Shown: positions 8,694 through 16,833, counted from the first letter of the stretch. The stretch is 37,387 nucleotides of DNA from Limosilactobacillus reuteri (GCF_020784725.1 NZ_JAJGTZ010000042.1:2501-39887), one strand, 5' to 3'. The notes: generated from the sequence alone by a model not told the origin. Made by a program: numbers and translations.

Positions 8694-9112
8694 AAAAGTG
8701 CAGTTTTTGGTGCAATTTTGATGAAATAGGGTGACACTTAAGTCGATAAATTAACACCAATTTCTTAAACAAAAATTAGGCATGAATTCTTAATATTAAA
8801 ATAGTGCAGGAAAATGATGCGTATTCAACACTTTTAATTGCACCATACTTAATCCTTACTGGCAGTAAGAATTAGAGTGGATTTTCTTGGCAAAATAATG
8901 GAATTTAGTGCAACTAAGTGAAATTACTATAAACATTGTCATATCAAGGTTAAGAAGCTAAAAGTGTAAAAGTGCAATTTCCTTGAGAACTCATCTTATA
9001 TTGATAAATTTTAAGAGAAAATAAAGAGTAAATAGATAATTAATAGTGTTAATAGTAATAATTAAAGTAATATATATTGATTCTGATTTAATATTTGCAC
9101 TTTTACACTTTT
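8694..9112. promoter_or_regulatory. iterated AGTGCA/GGTGCA sites upstream of the recombinase-like operon
   Basis: This gene-free stretch (8538-9173) carries seven (A/G)GTGCA motifs: 8697-8702, 8709-8714, 8803-8808, 8838-8843 (reverse), 8907-8912, 8971-8976 and 9096-9101 (reverse). Several extend to AAAAGTG or GTGCAATT. The cluster lies between the intact and the catalytically degenerate recombinase genes, upstream of the latter. It reads as an operator, a res-type site or an iteron array. Binding is inferred. Confidence 0.55.
8960..9112. repeat. perfect 18-bp inverted repeat, 117 bp apart
   Basis: AAAAGTGTAAAAGTGCAA (8960-8977) is exactly reverse-complemented at 9095-9112. Each arm contains a doubled AAAGTG half-motif. 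The intervening 117 bp is AT-rich and non-coding. Inverted identical sites beside a serine recombinase could allow inversion of the segment, or could be paired regulator sites. Confidence 0.75.
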
Positions 9113-9173
9113 GATAAGAAGTGATAAGTCAATCTTTAATCTTCACAATAACAAAACCGCCAATAAAAAAAGG

Positions 9174-9749
9174 TTAATGAGATTGCTCGTCATCATTGAT
9201 CTGTTTTTTGATTCTTTGAAGTGTAGAAATAGAAATATTGAAAGCCTTAGAAGTATCTTTATAGGTATGATCTAAAAGGTAGCTATAAGCTGCTTTGTAG
9301 TGAGGAGTGATTAATCTTTTTGGACGCCCTTCATGGTAATTTTTCTTATGCAATCTAGCATATCGTTTACCTTCTTGCGTTCTATCAACGATCATATCCC
9401 TTTCCATTTCCGCAACTGCCAAAAGGATAGTTTTAACCAATCTACCAATGGTGCTGTTTTCAAGTAAACCTATATTTAATACATTGAATTTAACCCCTTT
9501 GTTCATTAATGGATCAAGAACATTGAGTGCTTCTCTTGTGTTCCTTGCTAATCGATCTAATTTGGTAACGGTAATAGTGTCACCAGGCTTTACTAATTTT
9601 ATTAGCTTGTCAAATTGTGGCCTGCTAGTAGTAGTTCCAGTGAATTTCTCTGCCAATATTTTATCTGCGCCAGCACTCTTTAATTGATTAATTTGATCAG
9701 CTAACGATTGTCCCTTAGTAGAGACCCTTGCATAACCAAACTGTGTCAT
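9174..9749 (-). CDS. serine recombinase of the resolvase/invertase family
   Basis: A 191-residue site-specific recombinase with all hallmark residues: the YARVS motif with Arg8 and nucleophile Ser10, Arg43, and KLDRLARN at 63-70 with Asp65, Arg66 and Arg69. A long E-helix (LLAVAEMERDMIVDRTQEGK) and a C-terminal helix-turn-helix (about 145-185, ending STLQRIKKQI) follow. Length matches the small resolvase/invertase class. It probably resolves multimers of the excised circular form or inverts a segment. The start ATG has only a weak AGAAAG-type ribosome binding site. It is oriented like the degenerate paralogue but separated from it by about 640 bp of repeated motifs. Confidence 0.95.
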   Translation of the reverse strand: MTQFGYARVSTKGQSLADQINQLKSAGADKILAEKFTGTTTSRPQFDKLIKLVKPGDTITVTKLDRLARNTREALNVLDPLMNKGVKFNVLNIGLLENSTIGRLVKTILLAVAEMERDMIVDRTQEGKRYARLHKKNYHEGRPKRLITPHYKAAYSYLLDHTYKDTSKAFNISISTLQRIKKQINDDEQSH

Positions 9750-9771
9750 TTTTTATCACTACTTTCTGATT

Positions 9772-9845
9772 AAAGTTGATGAACACAGTTTAACTCCGCT
9801 GTTAGTAGATCTAAAGTCTTATCCAGAAACTTAAAAGTTGATGAA
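9772..9845. repeat. 12-bp direct repeat upstream of the serine recombinase
   Basis: AAAGTTGATGAA occurs at 9772-9783 and exactly again at 9834-9845, 62 bp apart, immediately upstream of the recombinase start. The spacing is about six helical turns, so paired regulator or recombinase sites are plausible, but nothing else supports this. Confidence 0.5.
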
Positions 9846-9876
9846 TAATTACCATTTATTTAAAAATCTGGCGAAT

Positions 9877-9907
9877 AAAAAAACCGTTCTTCGGGCTAGA
9901 AGAACGG
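9877..9907 (-). terminator. minus-strand terminator with no visible upstream gene
   Basis: CCGTTCTTC (9884-9892) pairs perfectly with GAAGAACGG (9899-9907). On the minus strand the stem is followed by T7 (9883-9877). No minus-strand protein gene ends here, so it may end an untranslated RNA transcribed leftward from the origin region. Confidence 0.7.
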
Positions 9908-10022
9908 AAATATTATCTTAAGAAAAATTTAATAATTTTGTTTATGTTAACTCATTTGTTTTTCTTATTCAAAAAAAGTATCAACGTAATAACAGCTTGA
10001 AATCAGCTTTTATAGCACTTTT

Positions 10023-10311
10023 TAAAGATATAATAATAATTAACTTTAATTATTATTATATCTTTAATAGGGTAGATTGTCAATCAGAGGCTATTTACTT
10101 TTTTTAAATTAGAGGTATTATAATAAATAATAATTAATTAATAAATAATTAATTATTATTTAAACTAAAAAAGTTTTCATGTTACCACTGGCTAGTGAAA
10201 CAGAAAACTTTAACCTTAACCTTAACCTTAATTTTAACTATTCTTAACAGTCAAAACTGAAAATAATATATAAATATATTCACTACCAATGCATATATTT
10301 ATATACACTAT
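10023..10311. other. candidate replication origin: AT palindromes and CCTTAA repeats
   Basis: Four inverted repeats lie in the 650-bp gap before the replication genes: 21-bp perfect arms 10023-10043/10046-10066 (2-base spacer); 17-bp perfect arms 10124-10140/10146-10162 (5-base loop); 9-bp arms 10170-10178/10203-10211 around a CACT/AGTG hairpin; and 13-bp perfect arms 10267-10279/10293-10305. Between the last two is a run of TTAACC hexamers (about 10208-10238). This placement, easy melting and symmetry fit an origin used by the adjacent replication proteins. No coding sequence is supported in 9750-10401. Confidence 0.6.
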
Positions 10312-10401
10312 TATTATAACCTTTATTCTAAATAAAGGCAAGTTTAGTATACCCTTTTTCAGTTTTACTGTTTTGAAAAACTTGGAAAGGGGTATTTTCT
10401 T

Positions 10402-11307
10402 TTGGTAAAAATTAAAAAGAAAAATGGGATTATGTATTGGCCTAGTACGCCTAAGTTTCTCTTAATGGCAGAACAGCTGCATTTAACGCCAGATTTTAAT
10501 CATCGACCAGAAACTATGGATGAAGAGCACGAAAATATTAAGTTACTGCCTCCACAGTTACTATCATCTTTGGTTGCGACAGGACCGTATGAAGGTTATC
10601 AAAAGGAACGGCTTAATTTTACCAACAATGGTATTTACCAATATATAAAGTGCATAGCACGTAATGTAGCTCAAATTGATGTCCACTCGTTACTACCAAC
10701 TATGGCTTATCAATTAGGATTATTGGATGAGGGGCATAAAAAATTATTTTTGGAAAAAAAGGAAATTGAGGCGGATACTCATTATCCTAAAAATAAACGA
10801 TTGGTTGCAAAAAGAAGAAGAATAAAGCTTCAACTAAATAAGTATTGCTCAACAATTGGCGAAACGAAAGTAGAACACAGCATTAATCGTTTTAAGGCTA
10901 TGTATAGTGGAATGAATATGGTCTTCGATATGCTGAATTATTGGGGACTATCCAATGTAATCAATTGTGTTAACGATGGATTTATTGTTACTAACTTTAA
11001 CGAAGAGAAATTTGAGCAATTTAAAGAAAAGTATAGCAAGAAAATTAAGTATCTAACATTTTCAATTAAGCAATATGATTATTGTCTTGTAAAAAATGAT
11101 TTGGAATACCTTCTTATCAATAACGATGGGGATTACAAATGTCGTAATCGTCAATTTGGGCAAAATAGTGTTTACGAATTGTTGACAGGCAAATCGCTTA
11201 AGTATGAAACGGTTAGTTTTGATGGAAAAGCATTGTTGGAAGCGGAACGTATTGAAAAAGAGGCTATGGAAGTATGCAAGAATTTATTTTTGAAAACCAA
11301 TCATTAA
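10402..11307 (+). CDS. short family-B-like DNA polymerase palm protein
   Basis: A 301-residue protein starting at TTG 10402, chosen because GAAAGGGG lies nine bases upstream. It shows polymerase-like motifs in the right order: motif A-like IDVHSLLPTM (Asp93; compare DxxSLYP), motif B-like KLQLNKYC (Lys142 to Cys149; compare KxxLNxxYG), and motif C-like VNDGFIV (Asp192; compare DTDS or TDG). The N-terminal exonuclease domain of true family-B enzymes is absent and the whole is about one third of the usual length. It overlaps the helicase gene by 34 bases, so it is probably a replication-initiation or priming enzyme for the element. Assignment rests on motif reading; a degenerate or non-polymerase protein remains possible. 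Confidence 0.6.
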   Translation: MVKIKKKNGIMYWPSTPKFLLMAEQLHLTPDFNHRPETMDEEHENIKLLPPQLLSSLVATGPYEGYQKERLNFTNNGIYQYIKCIARNVAQIDVHSLLPTMAYQLGLLDEGHKKLFLEKKEIEADTHYPKNKRLVAKRRRIKLQLNKYCSTIGETKVEHSINRFKAMYSGMNMVFDMLNYWGLSNVINCVNDGFIVTNFNEEKFEQFKEKYSKKIKYLTFSIKQYDYCLVKNDLEYLLINNDGDYKCRNRQFGQNSVYELLTGKSLKYETVSFDGKALLEAERIEKEAMEVCKNLFLKTNH

Positions 11308-13340
11308 ACGGAAATGTCAAACCTATGAAAAAGATTTCCAAAAAATTGGATGAAATATTAGAAGATGCAGGTTTTTTAGACGTTAACAGTAAGACATTTA
11401 ACATGCATTACTATACTTTTTCAATTGATAAAAAAAGCAGTAAGAATGTTAAGCCTTACATTAATGAATTTACAAAAACATCATTACTTAATCAAGTTTT
11501 TATGTCTAAAACTAAGATTGATGATCGAATTAACCTGTTTGGACAAACTATAGTTGCAATTGAAATTGATGATATTGATGAGTTCTTAAAAAAACATCCC
11601 AACTATACTTTAGCTAATTTAATACCAGTTACAATCGAATCTATTAATGGAGATAAGATTGATGAATGGTTAGATAATTTTATTGAGAACAATAAAATTA
11701 ACTTAGTTAAAAACATTTACTTTTATAATGAATTGGCAATGGTATTGCAGATATGGGCTGTTGAACATGATATGGATGCTAATAATTTAGTGAAGCAACT
11801 CTATAATGCTGTGAAATATAACACGTTGAGGAAGCAAATTATTGCTGAAAAAGTGTATAACGATCCTCAAACAATTCTTGTGGGTAATCAGCTTATGGCA
11901 CTGAATGAGAACCATATTTATACTGCAGAACCAACTGTTATCAATAATGTTATTGATAGATATTTGCCTAGGGCAAAGTTTGATAATATTATGAATGCTC
12001 GGAAAAATGTCCATGCGCAATTATTAAATTCAAGGTTTAAAAATGAAGTATTAGATGATGGTTTTAAATCACAAAATCAATCCATCATGATTAAACCGAA
12101 TGGTAATATCCAAATTTCATCGCCATTAGTAGGAAAAATGGAAAACCATGTCAATGTTGATTACGTTGACATGGAGAAGAATTCAGAATTGAAAAATAGT
12201 GAAGAATATAAACAAGTAATCCAATTTCTAACTCATATTAGCGGTGGTAAATTAGAACAAATATTATATATGCTTGGTTTTATTCCATTGCAAAACACGG
12301 GTATTGTAGCTAAAGCACGGAGTTTCTTCATCCTATTAGGAGTTCCTGGCGCTGGTAAAACTGTCTTGGCTAGTTTGTTGGAGAAAATTTTTAATAATCC
12401 AGAAAGCAGTTCTTCATGTATCTTGGTCTCGGAACCCAATGTAAATAAGGCATTAACTGATCCTAATCTAATTGATGCCAATGATGTCAAAAAAGGACAG
12501 CTTACGTTATGGTTTGACGATTATCAAACCAATTCACAAAGTAATGCTATTTCCTATAAAACTGGGACTACTATTAACGGGATCACGAGTGGTAAGAGGG
12601 TGTCTGGAGCAGCCAAGTTCAAACAGTACCATGATGTGAAGTTACCATCATTAATTGTGATTGCCACTAACGTGTTGCCACAGATTCGCCAGTTAGGAAC
12701 GGCAGATCGAGTGTTTGTGTTTAACTGCAATAACAAGTTATATGATGATGTTGAAATTCCTGATGAAGATATTGCAACTTGGCTTAATAATCAAAAAGTT
12801 CAAGAAGTGATATTCTCCTTAATTATCAAGTATGCGTCTAAACTTGTGACGATGAGCAAACAAGATTTGGACTTGATTTTCAGTGAAGAGAATTCTGCTC
12901 AGAATAGTCTATCTAACATTAATTCATCGCTTTTAGAGTTTCTTGAAGCTCAACATATTACATGTCCTTTTGATCTAATTGGAATGGGGACAAGTACCTT
13001 ATTTGAAACTTACAAGGATCATACTCATATGGTTGCCGCGTCATATCGTACATTTAAAGATCAGATAAAATCATTGGGGCTTGATTTTCAGAGGAAGCAT
13101 TTTAAGGGAAACTATTATAGTAACGTTATTGTATCAGGCAATAAGGTTCTTGATAACAGAAAAATGAAAGATATGTTCACGAGATATGACGCCTTACCAG
13201 ATAAATTATTCAACTATAAAACGTCTTCTGATATGTATACGTTACAACATTGGCATGAAAATTTTGCAATTTACAGAGAAGAACAAAGTAAAAATAAACA
13301 AATTTCTAAACTCTTTGTTCCTTTTAATTTTAATGAATAA
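11274..13340 (+). CDS. SF3 (P4/D5-type) replicative helicase
   Basis: A 688-residue protein. The C-terminal half carries an SF3-type ATPase: Walker A GVPGAGKT (356-363), Walker B LWFDD (about 412-416), and a sensor segment IVIATNVLPQI (about 460-470) followed by TADRVFVF. This matches phage/plasmid primase-helicases of the P4 alpha/D5/DUF5906 type, which unwind DNA as hexamers at the origin. The N-terminal 300 residues have no recognised primase motif, in keeping with the polymerase-like protein upstream supplying synthesis. Its start overlaps the upstream gene by 34 bases; the internal ATG at 11325 is a weaker alternative. Confidence 0.85.
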   Translation: MQEFIFENQSLNGNVKPMKKISKKLDEILEDAGFLDVNSKTFNMHYYTFSIDKKSSKNVKPYINEFTKTSLLNQVFMSKTKIDDRINLFGQTIVAIEIDDIDEFLKKHPNYTLANLIPVTIESINGDKIDEWLDNFIENNKINLVKNIYFYNELAMVLQIWAVEHDMDANNLVKQLYNAVKYNTLRKQIIAEKVYNDPQTILVGNQLMALNENHIYTAEPTVINNVIDRYLPRAKFDNIMNARKNVHAQLLNSRFKNEVLDDGFKSQNQSIMIKPNGNIQISSPLVGKMENHVNVDYVDMEKNSELKNSEEYKQVIQFLTHISGGKLEQILYMLGFIPLQNTGIVAKARSFFILLGVPGAGKTVLASLLEKIFNNPESSSSCILVSEPNVNKALTDPNLIDANDVKKGQLTLWFDDYQTNSQSNAISYKTGTTINGITSGKRVSGAAKFKQYHDVKLPSLIVIATNVLPQIRQLGTADRVFVFNCNNKLYDDVEIPDEDIATWLNNQKVQEVIFSLIIKYASKLVTMSKQDLDLIFSEENSAQNSLSNINSSLLEFLEAQHITCPFDLIGMGTSTLFETYKDHTHMVAASYRTFKDQIKSLGLDFQRKHFKGNYYSNVIVSGNKVLDNRKMKDMFTRYDALPDKLFNYKTSSDMYTLQHWHENFAIYREEQSKNKQISKLFVPFNFNE

Positions 13341-13357
13341 TGTTAGGAGAAAAAATA

Positions 13358-13594
13358 ATGGAATATCAAGCAATTAATGTTAAACAAGAATTCTTTTTAA
13401 AATATTTTGTCAAGGTAAATGAGATGGGTAATGCTAAACAGTTACCAATTAATGTGATTAATGATGATCACTATATTGTTGGTATGTATTACCCCATTAA
13501 TGCCAGCGATAAATTAAATAAAAATATTGATGAATTGATTAGAGAAATTCGAAAACTAGAAAACTATCGAAACCATAAGAGAACTAGGAAATAA
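13358..13594 (+). CDS. hypothetical small protein of the replication module
   Basis: A 78-residue protein starting at ATG 13358, which has TTAGGAG eight bases upstream (an in-frame upstream ATG at 13340 lacks this). It has a beta-rich first half (LPINVINDDHYIVGMYYP) and a basic helical tail ending NHKRTRK. It begins 17 bases after the helicase stop, so it is in the same operon and may assist replication or excision. Not recognised. Confidence 0.7.
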   Translation: MEYQAINVKQEFFLKYFVKVNEMGNAKQLPINVINDDHYIVGMYYPINASDKLNKNIDELIREIRKLENYRNHKRTRK

Positions 13595-13685
13595 AAGTAT
13601 TAAAAATAAACAGGAAAATAAGAATTAATAATGATCTGCGTTACACAGAGTTATAATCCAAATCATAAGGAGGAGGCTGTTATTT

Positions 13686-13889
13686 ATGTTTGGAAAAGAA
13701 ATTTTAAATGGGAAACAGCTGTGTGAAAAACTTGGAATTAGTACAACAATTTTATATCAATTAATAGACAATGGTATGCCATATCATCAGTTAACAACAA
13801 ATAGTAAGAAGTATTATATTATTGATGAAATTGAGCAATGGCTGTTACAAGCAGGCTATCATGCACATACCGTATGGGTAAAAGATTAA
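13686..13889 (+). CDS. excisionase-like helix-turn-helix protein
   Basis: A 67-residue protein with the HTH_17/MerR-like layout of small excisionases: LNGKQLCEKLGISTTILYQL, a wing including KKYYIIDEIEQWL, and a short tail. Xis proteins bind and bend att DNA to steer the tyrosine integrase towards excision. A very strong ribosome binding site (AAGGAGGAGG) precedes it. It lies directly upstream of the integrase, separated by a terminator, so their ratio could be set by read-through. Confidence 0.8.
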   Translation: MFGKEILNGKQLCEKLGISTTILYQLIDNGMPYHQLTTNSKKYYIIDEIEQWLLQAGYHAHTVWVKD

Positions 13890-13907
13890 GTTTATTTTTT
13901 TTACAAA

Positions 13908-13943
13908 GCTATGGAAAGTTTATGAACTTTTCATTGCTTTTTT
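13908..13943 (+). terminator. terminator between xis-like and integrase genes
   Basis: GCTATGGAAAGTT (13908-13920) pairs with AACTTTTCATTGC (about 13925-13937) with wobble/mismatch positions, followed by T6. It would reduce integrase expression from the replication operon promoter. Confidence 0.7.
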
Positions 13944-13967
13944 ATCAAGGAAGCTGAGGATATTAAA

Positions 13968-15170
13968 ATGATTAAGAAAATGACGACTGGAAGACATAAA
14001 GGAGAGTACCAAGTACGTATTCAGCCTATTAATAAAATCACCGGTAAAAGGGAAAACTGGCCAGTAGATTATGCTTCTAATCGTTCGACTGCTAAGGCAT
14101 TAGAAAGACAGATGTGGGCGGACTATGAAGAAGGAATGCAGCTAGCGGATGGCAATGCAGTCTTTGCAGAGGAATTTCGAAAGTATATCAACCGCAAGAA
14201 AAATACTATTTCACCTGTTACGTATCGTGACTGGAATAATTCAGCTAATGAATTTGAAAAGTATTTTAAGAATACCAAGATTAAAGATGTTAGTGAACGA
14301 TTAGTTGAACAGTTTGCTCGTGATTTTATTCATAAGCATAAAGCAACAGTTGGACGTGCAACGGTAATTGATCATCGTTTAACTCATATGAGAAGTTTCT
14401 TTAATGAATTAATTGGTAAGGTAGTAAAAGAAAATCCAGTACCCGAACAGTATTTGGATAAGTTCTTTCGTAAGAACGAATTCAGTGTTAGAAAACAACG
14501 ATACCTATTTACAACTTCTGAACTTGAATTAATTAAAAAGCAGATTCAAGGTGCTCTAAATCATACTACAATAGATAAGTGGGGAACACGTTTAGCACTT
14601 TGGATCGATCTGGAAACAGGAATGCGCCCAGGCGAGATTCAAGCTTTGAAATTTAATAATCTTATCACAGAAGATGGGTATACTACTTTCAAAATTAATG
14701 ATAGTTGGTCAGATTACGCTCGTAAATTTAACGGTACCCTTAAAGCGCGTCCAAAAGGATATTCGCGATGTTGTTTACCAATTTCGCAAGAATTAATTGA
14801 CTTTATTGATACTTATAAAAAGGAACAAAAGAAATTTTTGAAATACCATGGATTGACTAATCCTAAAGGCTTAATCTTTCTAAACCTTCATGATTATAAG
14901 ACATGTGCGAATAATATACCTATCACACAAAAAAGCATGAATGAAATGTTAAAGAAGATTTGTGGTGAGTTGAATATTAGTGGTAATGGATCGCAATTAT
15001 CGATGTATTCTTTCCGACACACACTATGTACTAAATTAGCAAATAAACCAGGGATATCCTACCCTTGGGCAGCTGAAAGGATGGGAAATAGTCTTTCGAT
15101 TTTCATGCGAGTATACGTTAAGGCTGACCGGGATGTAAATCAGAAAATGATGGATAATTGGATGGCATAA
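13968..15170 (+). CDS. tyrosine-type integrase
   Basis: A 400-residue phage/ICE integrase. An N-terminal arm-binding domain (GEYQVRIQPINKITGKRENW, 13-32) is followed by a SAM-like core-binding domain (about 65-165) and a catalytic domain with Arg220 (TGMRPGEI), a basic KARPKG segment supplying the catalytic Lys, Arg350 (SFRHT) and the nucleophile Tyr383 (FMRVYVKA). The usual His of the LGH box is Asn (MGNS). It should recombine the tRNA-Thr 3' end (TCTAGTCAGCA) with the circular form. GAGGA lies upstream of the ATG. It lies 2.3 kb from the right att site. Confidence 0.96.
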   Translation: MIKKMTTGRHKGEYQVRIQPINKITGKRENWPVDYASNRSTAKALERQMWADYEEGMQLADGNAVFAEEFRKYINRKKNTISPVTYRDWNNSANEFEKYFKNTKIKDVSERLVEQFARDFIHKHKATVGRATVIDHRLTHMRSFFNELIGKVVKENPVPEQYLDKFFRKNEFSVRKQRYLFTTSELELIKKQIQGALNHTTIDKWGTRLALWIDLETGMRPGEIQALKFNNLITEDGYTTFKINDSWSDYARKFNGTLKARPKGYSRCCLPISQELIDFIDTYKKEQKKFLKYHGLTNPKGLIFLNLHDYKTCANNIPITQKSMNEMLKKICGELNISGNGSQLSMYSFRHTLCTKLANKPGISYPWAAERMGNSLSIFMRVYVKADRDVNQKMMDNWMA

Positions 15171-15198
15171 AAAAGGAGGCCCCAAAGCCTCTTTTTTA
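15169..15198. terminator. bidirectional terminator after the integrase
   Basis: AAAAAAGGAGGC (15169-15180) pairs with GCCTCTTTTTT (15187-15198) around a CCCAAA loop. The stem overlaps the integrase stop codon and gives a T run on both strands. Confidence 0.8.
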
Positions 15199-15290
15199 TG
15201 TTGATTTATATAAGTAACGTATAAAAGATTGTAAAATAGTTTACAATGGTATAGAAGATTTTTAATTTTATTGATCCAGGAAGTAAGCAC

Positions 15291-16604
15291 ATGAATGAAG
15301 ACAAAAATATAGAATACAAGAGCACACTAACTAATAAACTTAAAAGAGAGATTGTTAGTTTCTTAAATACTGATGGTGGCACGATATATCTTGGTGTTGA
15401 CGATGAAACAAGGGAACCTTTAGAGATAACTGAAGAACAGAAGCATGAATGGGAAGAAAAACTAAACCGTTGGTACACCAATGCCTTTTATCCAACTCCG
15501 TTCAGTTTAATTGATATTCGACCTAATGATGAAGTGTTTACGATAAAAGTGAAAGCAGGAAGGCACAAACCATATGCAATAGCTAATCAAGGTTTTGATT
15601 CTGATGGTGTTTATATTAGGTTTGGAAGTTCTGCAGTTAAAGCAACAAATGAGCAAATAAAACGAATGCTTCAACAGAATAATGGGAATGATGAGTTTGA
15701 TTCTGAAAAATCAGAAAATCAAGATTTATCATTCGAAGAATTACAAAAAAGGGCAAAACTGAAAGAAGTAGATTTTAGTATAAAGGCTTTACATATGCTA
15801 AAAACACCTAATGTTTATAATAATGCAGCTTTCCTAGTTAGTGATCAAAATACAACTACTACAAAGGTTGCAATTTATCAGGGCAATCATGTTATGGAGT
15901 TTAAAGACAAAAGAGAAATAACAGGTGCTCTAACTTCTCAGATAGATGAATTACTCTATTACATTAATTTAAATAATAGAACCAGAATAGAAATTGACGG
16001 AGATCCACAACGCCATGAAATAAAAGATTATCCAGGTGCTGCTATACGTGAAGCAGTAGTTAATGCTTTTGCACATAGGGACTATTTATTACATTCTACT
16101 GTAAAGGTAGAAATTTTTGATAATAGAATGGAAATCCTTTCGCCAGGTGGAATTCCAGATGGACTAACATTAGAGGAAGTTAAAGATGGTATGACTGCTG
16201 TTCGTAATCCTCAATTAGTTCATATTTTAGATAAATTGAAATACATCGAAAACTATGGGACAGGTATTCGTAGAATGTATGAAGCATACCGCAATACTGA
16301 AAAACACCCTAGCTTTGATGTTAGGCCAAATTCTTTCAAGGTCATATTGCCAAATATTAATTGGGATAAAGATGAAATATCTCAACCTCAACCTAATTCT
16401 CAAAAATTACTAGGTGTAGATTCGCAATCTGTAATGTATATTTTAAATACGTATGGAAGTCAAACGAGAAAGAGCATTCAAGAAAGATTAAATACTTCTG
16501 CATACCACGTACGTAATTTATTAAAGCAATTAATTCAAGAAGGTAAAGTTAGACAAGTCGGTAAGTCTGTCAATACTAAATATGAAAGCGTCAAAAAGCG
16601 TTAA
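15291..16604 (+). CDS. AlbA_2/Schlafen-type ATP-binding regulator-like protein
   Basis: A 437-residue protein with the layout of COG2865-type proteins. An AlbA_2 (Schlafen-like) domain at about 1-125 has the signature EYKSTL, IVSFLNTDGGTIYLGVDD and GVYIRFGSSAVKAT. A GHKL/HATPase-like domain at about 240-360 has REAVVNAFAHRDY, SPGGIPDGL and ENYGTGIRRM. A C-terminal winged helix (about 380-430) has RKSIQERLNTSAYHVRNLLKQL. Family members are annotated as transcriptional regulators; Schlafen-type domains also occur in antiphage proteins. As right-end cargo of a mobile element a defence role is possible but not shown. AGGAAG precedes the ATG. The last codons enter a 10-bp tandem repeat. Confidence 0.88.
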   Translation: MNEDKNIEYKSTLTNKLKREIVSFLNTDGGTIYLGVDDETREPLEITEEQKHEWEEKLNRWYTNAFYPTPFSLIDIRPNDEVFTIKVKAGRHKPYAIANQGFDSDGVYIRFGSSAVKATNEQIKRMLQQNNGNDEFDSEKSENQDLSFEELQKRAKLKEVDFSIKALHMLKTPNVYNNAAFLVSDQNTTTTKVAIYQGNHVMEFKDKREITGALTSQIDELLYYINLNNRTRIEIDGDPQRHEIKDYPGAAIREAVVNAFAHRDYLLHSTVKVEIFDNRMEILSPGGIPDGLTLEEVKDGMTAVRNPQLVHILDKLKYIENYGTGIRRMYEAYRNTEKHPSFDVRPNSFKVILPNINWDKDEISQPQPNSQKLLGVDSQSVMYILNTYGSQTRKSIQERLNTSAYHVRNLLKQLIQEGKVRQVGKSVNTKYESVKKR

Positions 16605-16637
16605 AAAGCGTTAAAAAGCGTTAAAAAGCGTCAAAAA
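16588..16637 (+). repeat. 10-bp tandem repeat over the 3' end of the AlbA_2 gene
   Basis: Five units of about 10 bp, (T/C)AAAAAGCGT, run across the stop codon. Because 10 is not a multiple of 3, and because units with C rather than T remove the TAA, base changes or unit changes in the first copies would extend or alter the lysine/arginine-rich tail. In this copy the stop falls in the second unit. Confidence 0.8.
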
Positions 16638-16833
16638 TTTATATGGAATTAATCATAGATAGTCAATCGTTATTAAATGAATGCTGATGGGGTTGGAAAG
16701 TATTTGAGTTAAAAGACTAATTTGCTGAATGTATATTGAATCGGTCTAATTTAAAAGTCATTGGTACAAAACCAGCTAATTTTACATTGAGAAAACGATT
16801 ATTACACTGAAAATAGTAAGGGGAAATTTAAAA

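Noticed and set aside
8694-9112. CRISPR array
   Set aside because: The repeated units are only six to eight bases long, occur in both orientations and are irregularly spaced. No cas gene is present.
10123-10163. Ordinary terminator for the AT palindrome
   Set aside because: There is no upstream gene and no T-tract placement typical of a terminator, and it is one of several such palindromes. An origin is a better explanation.
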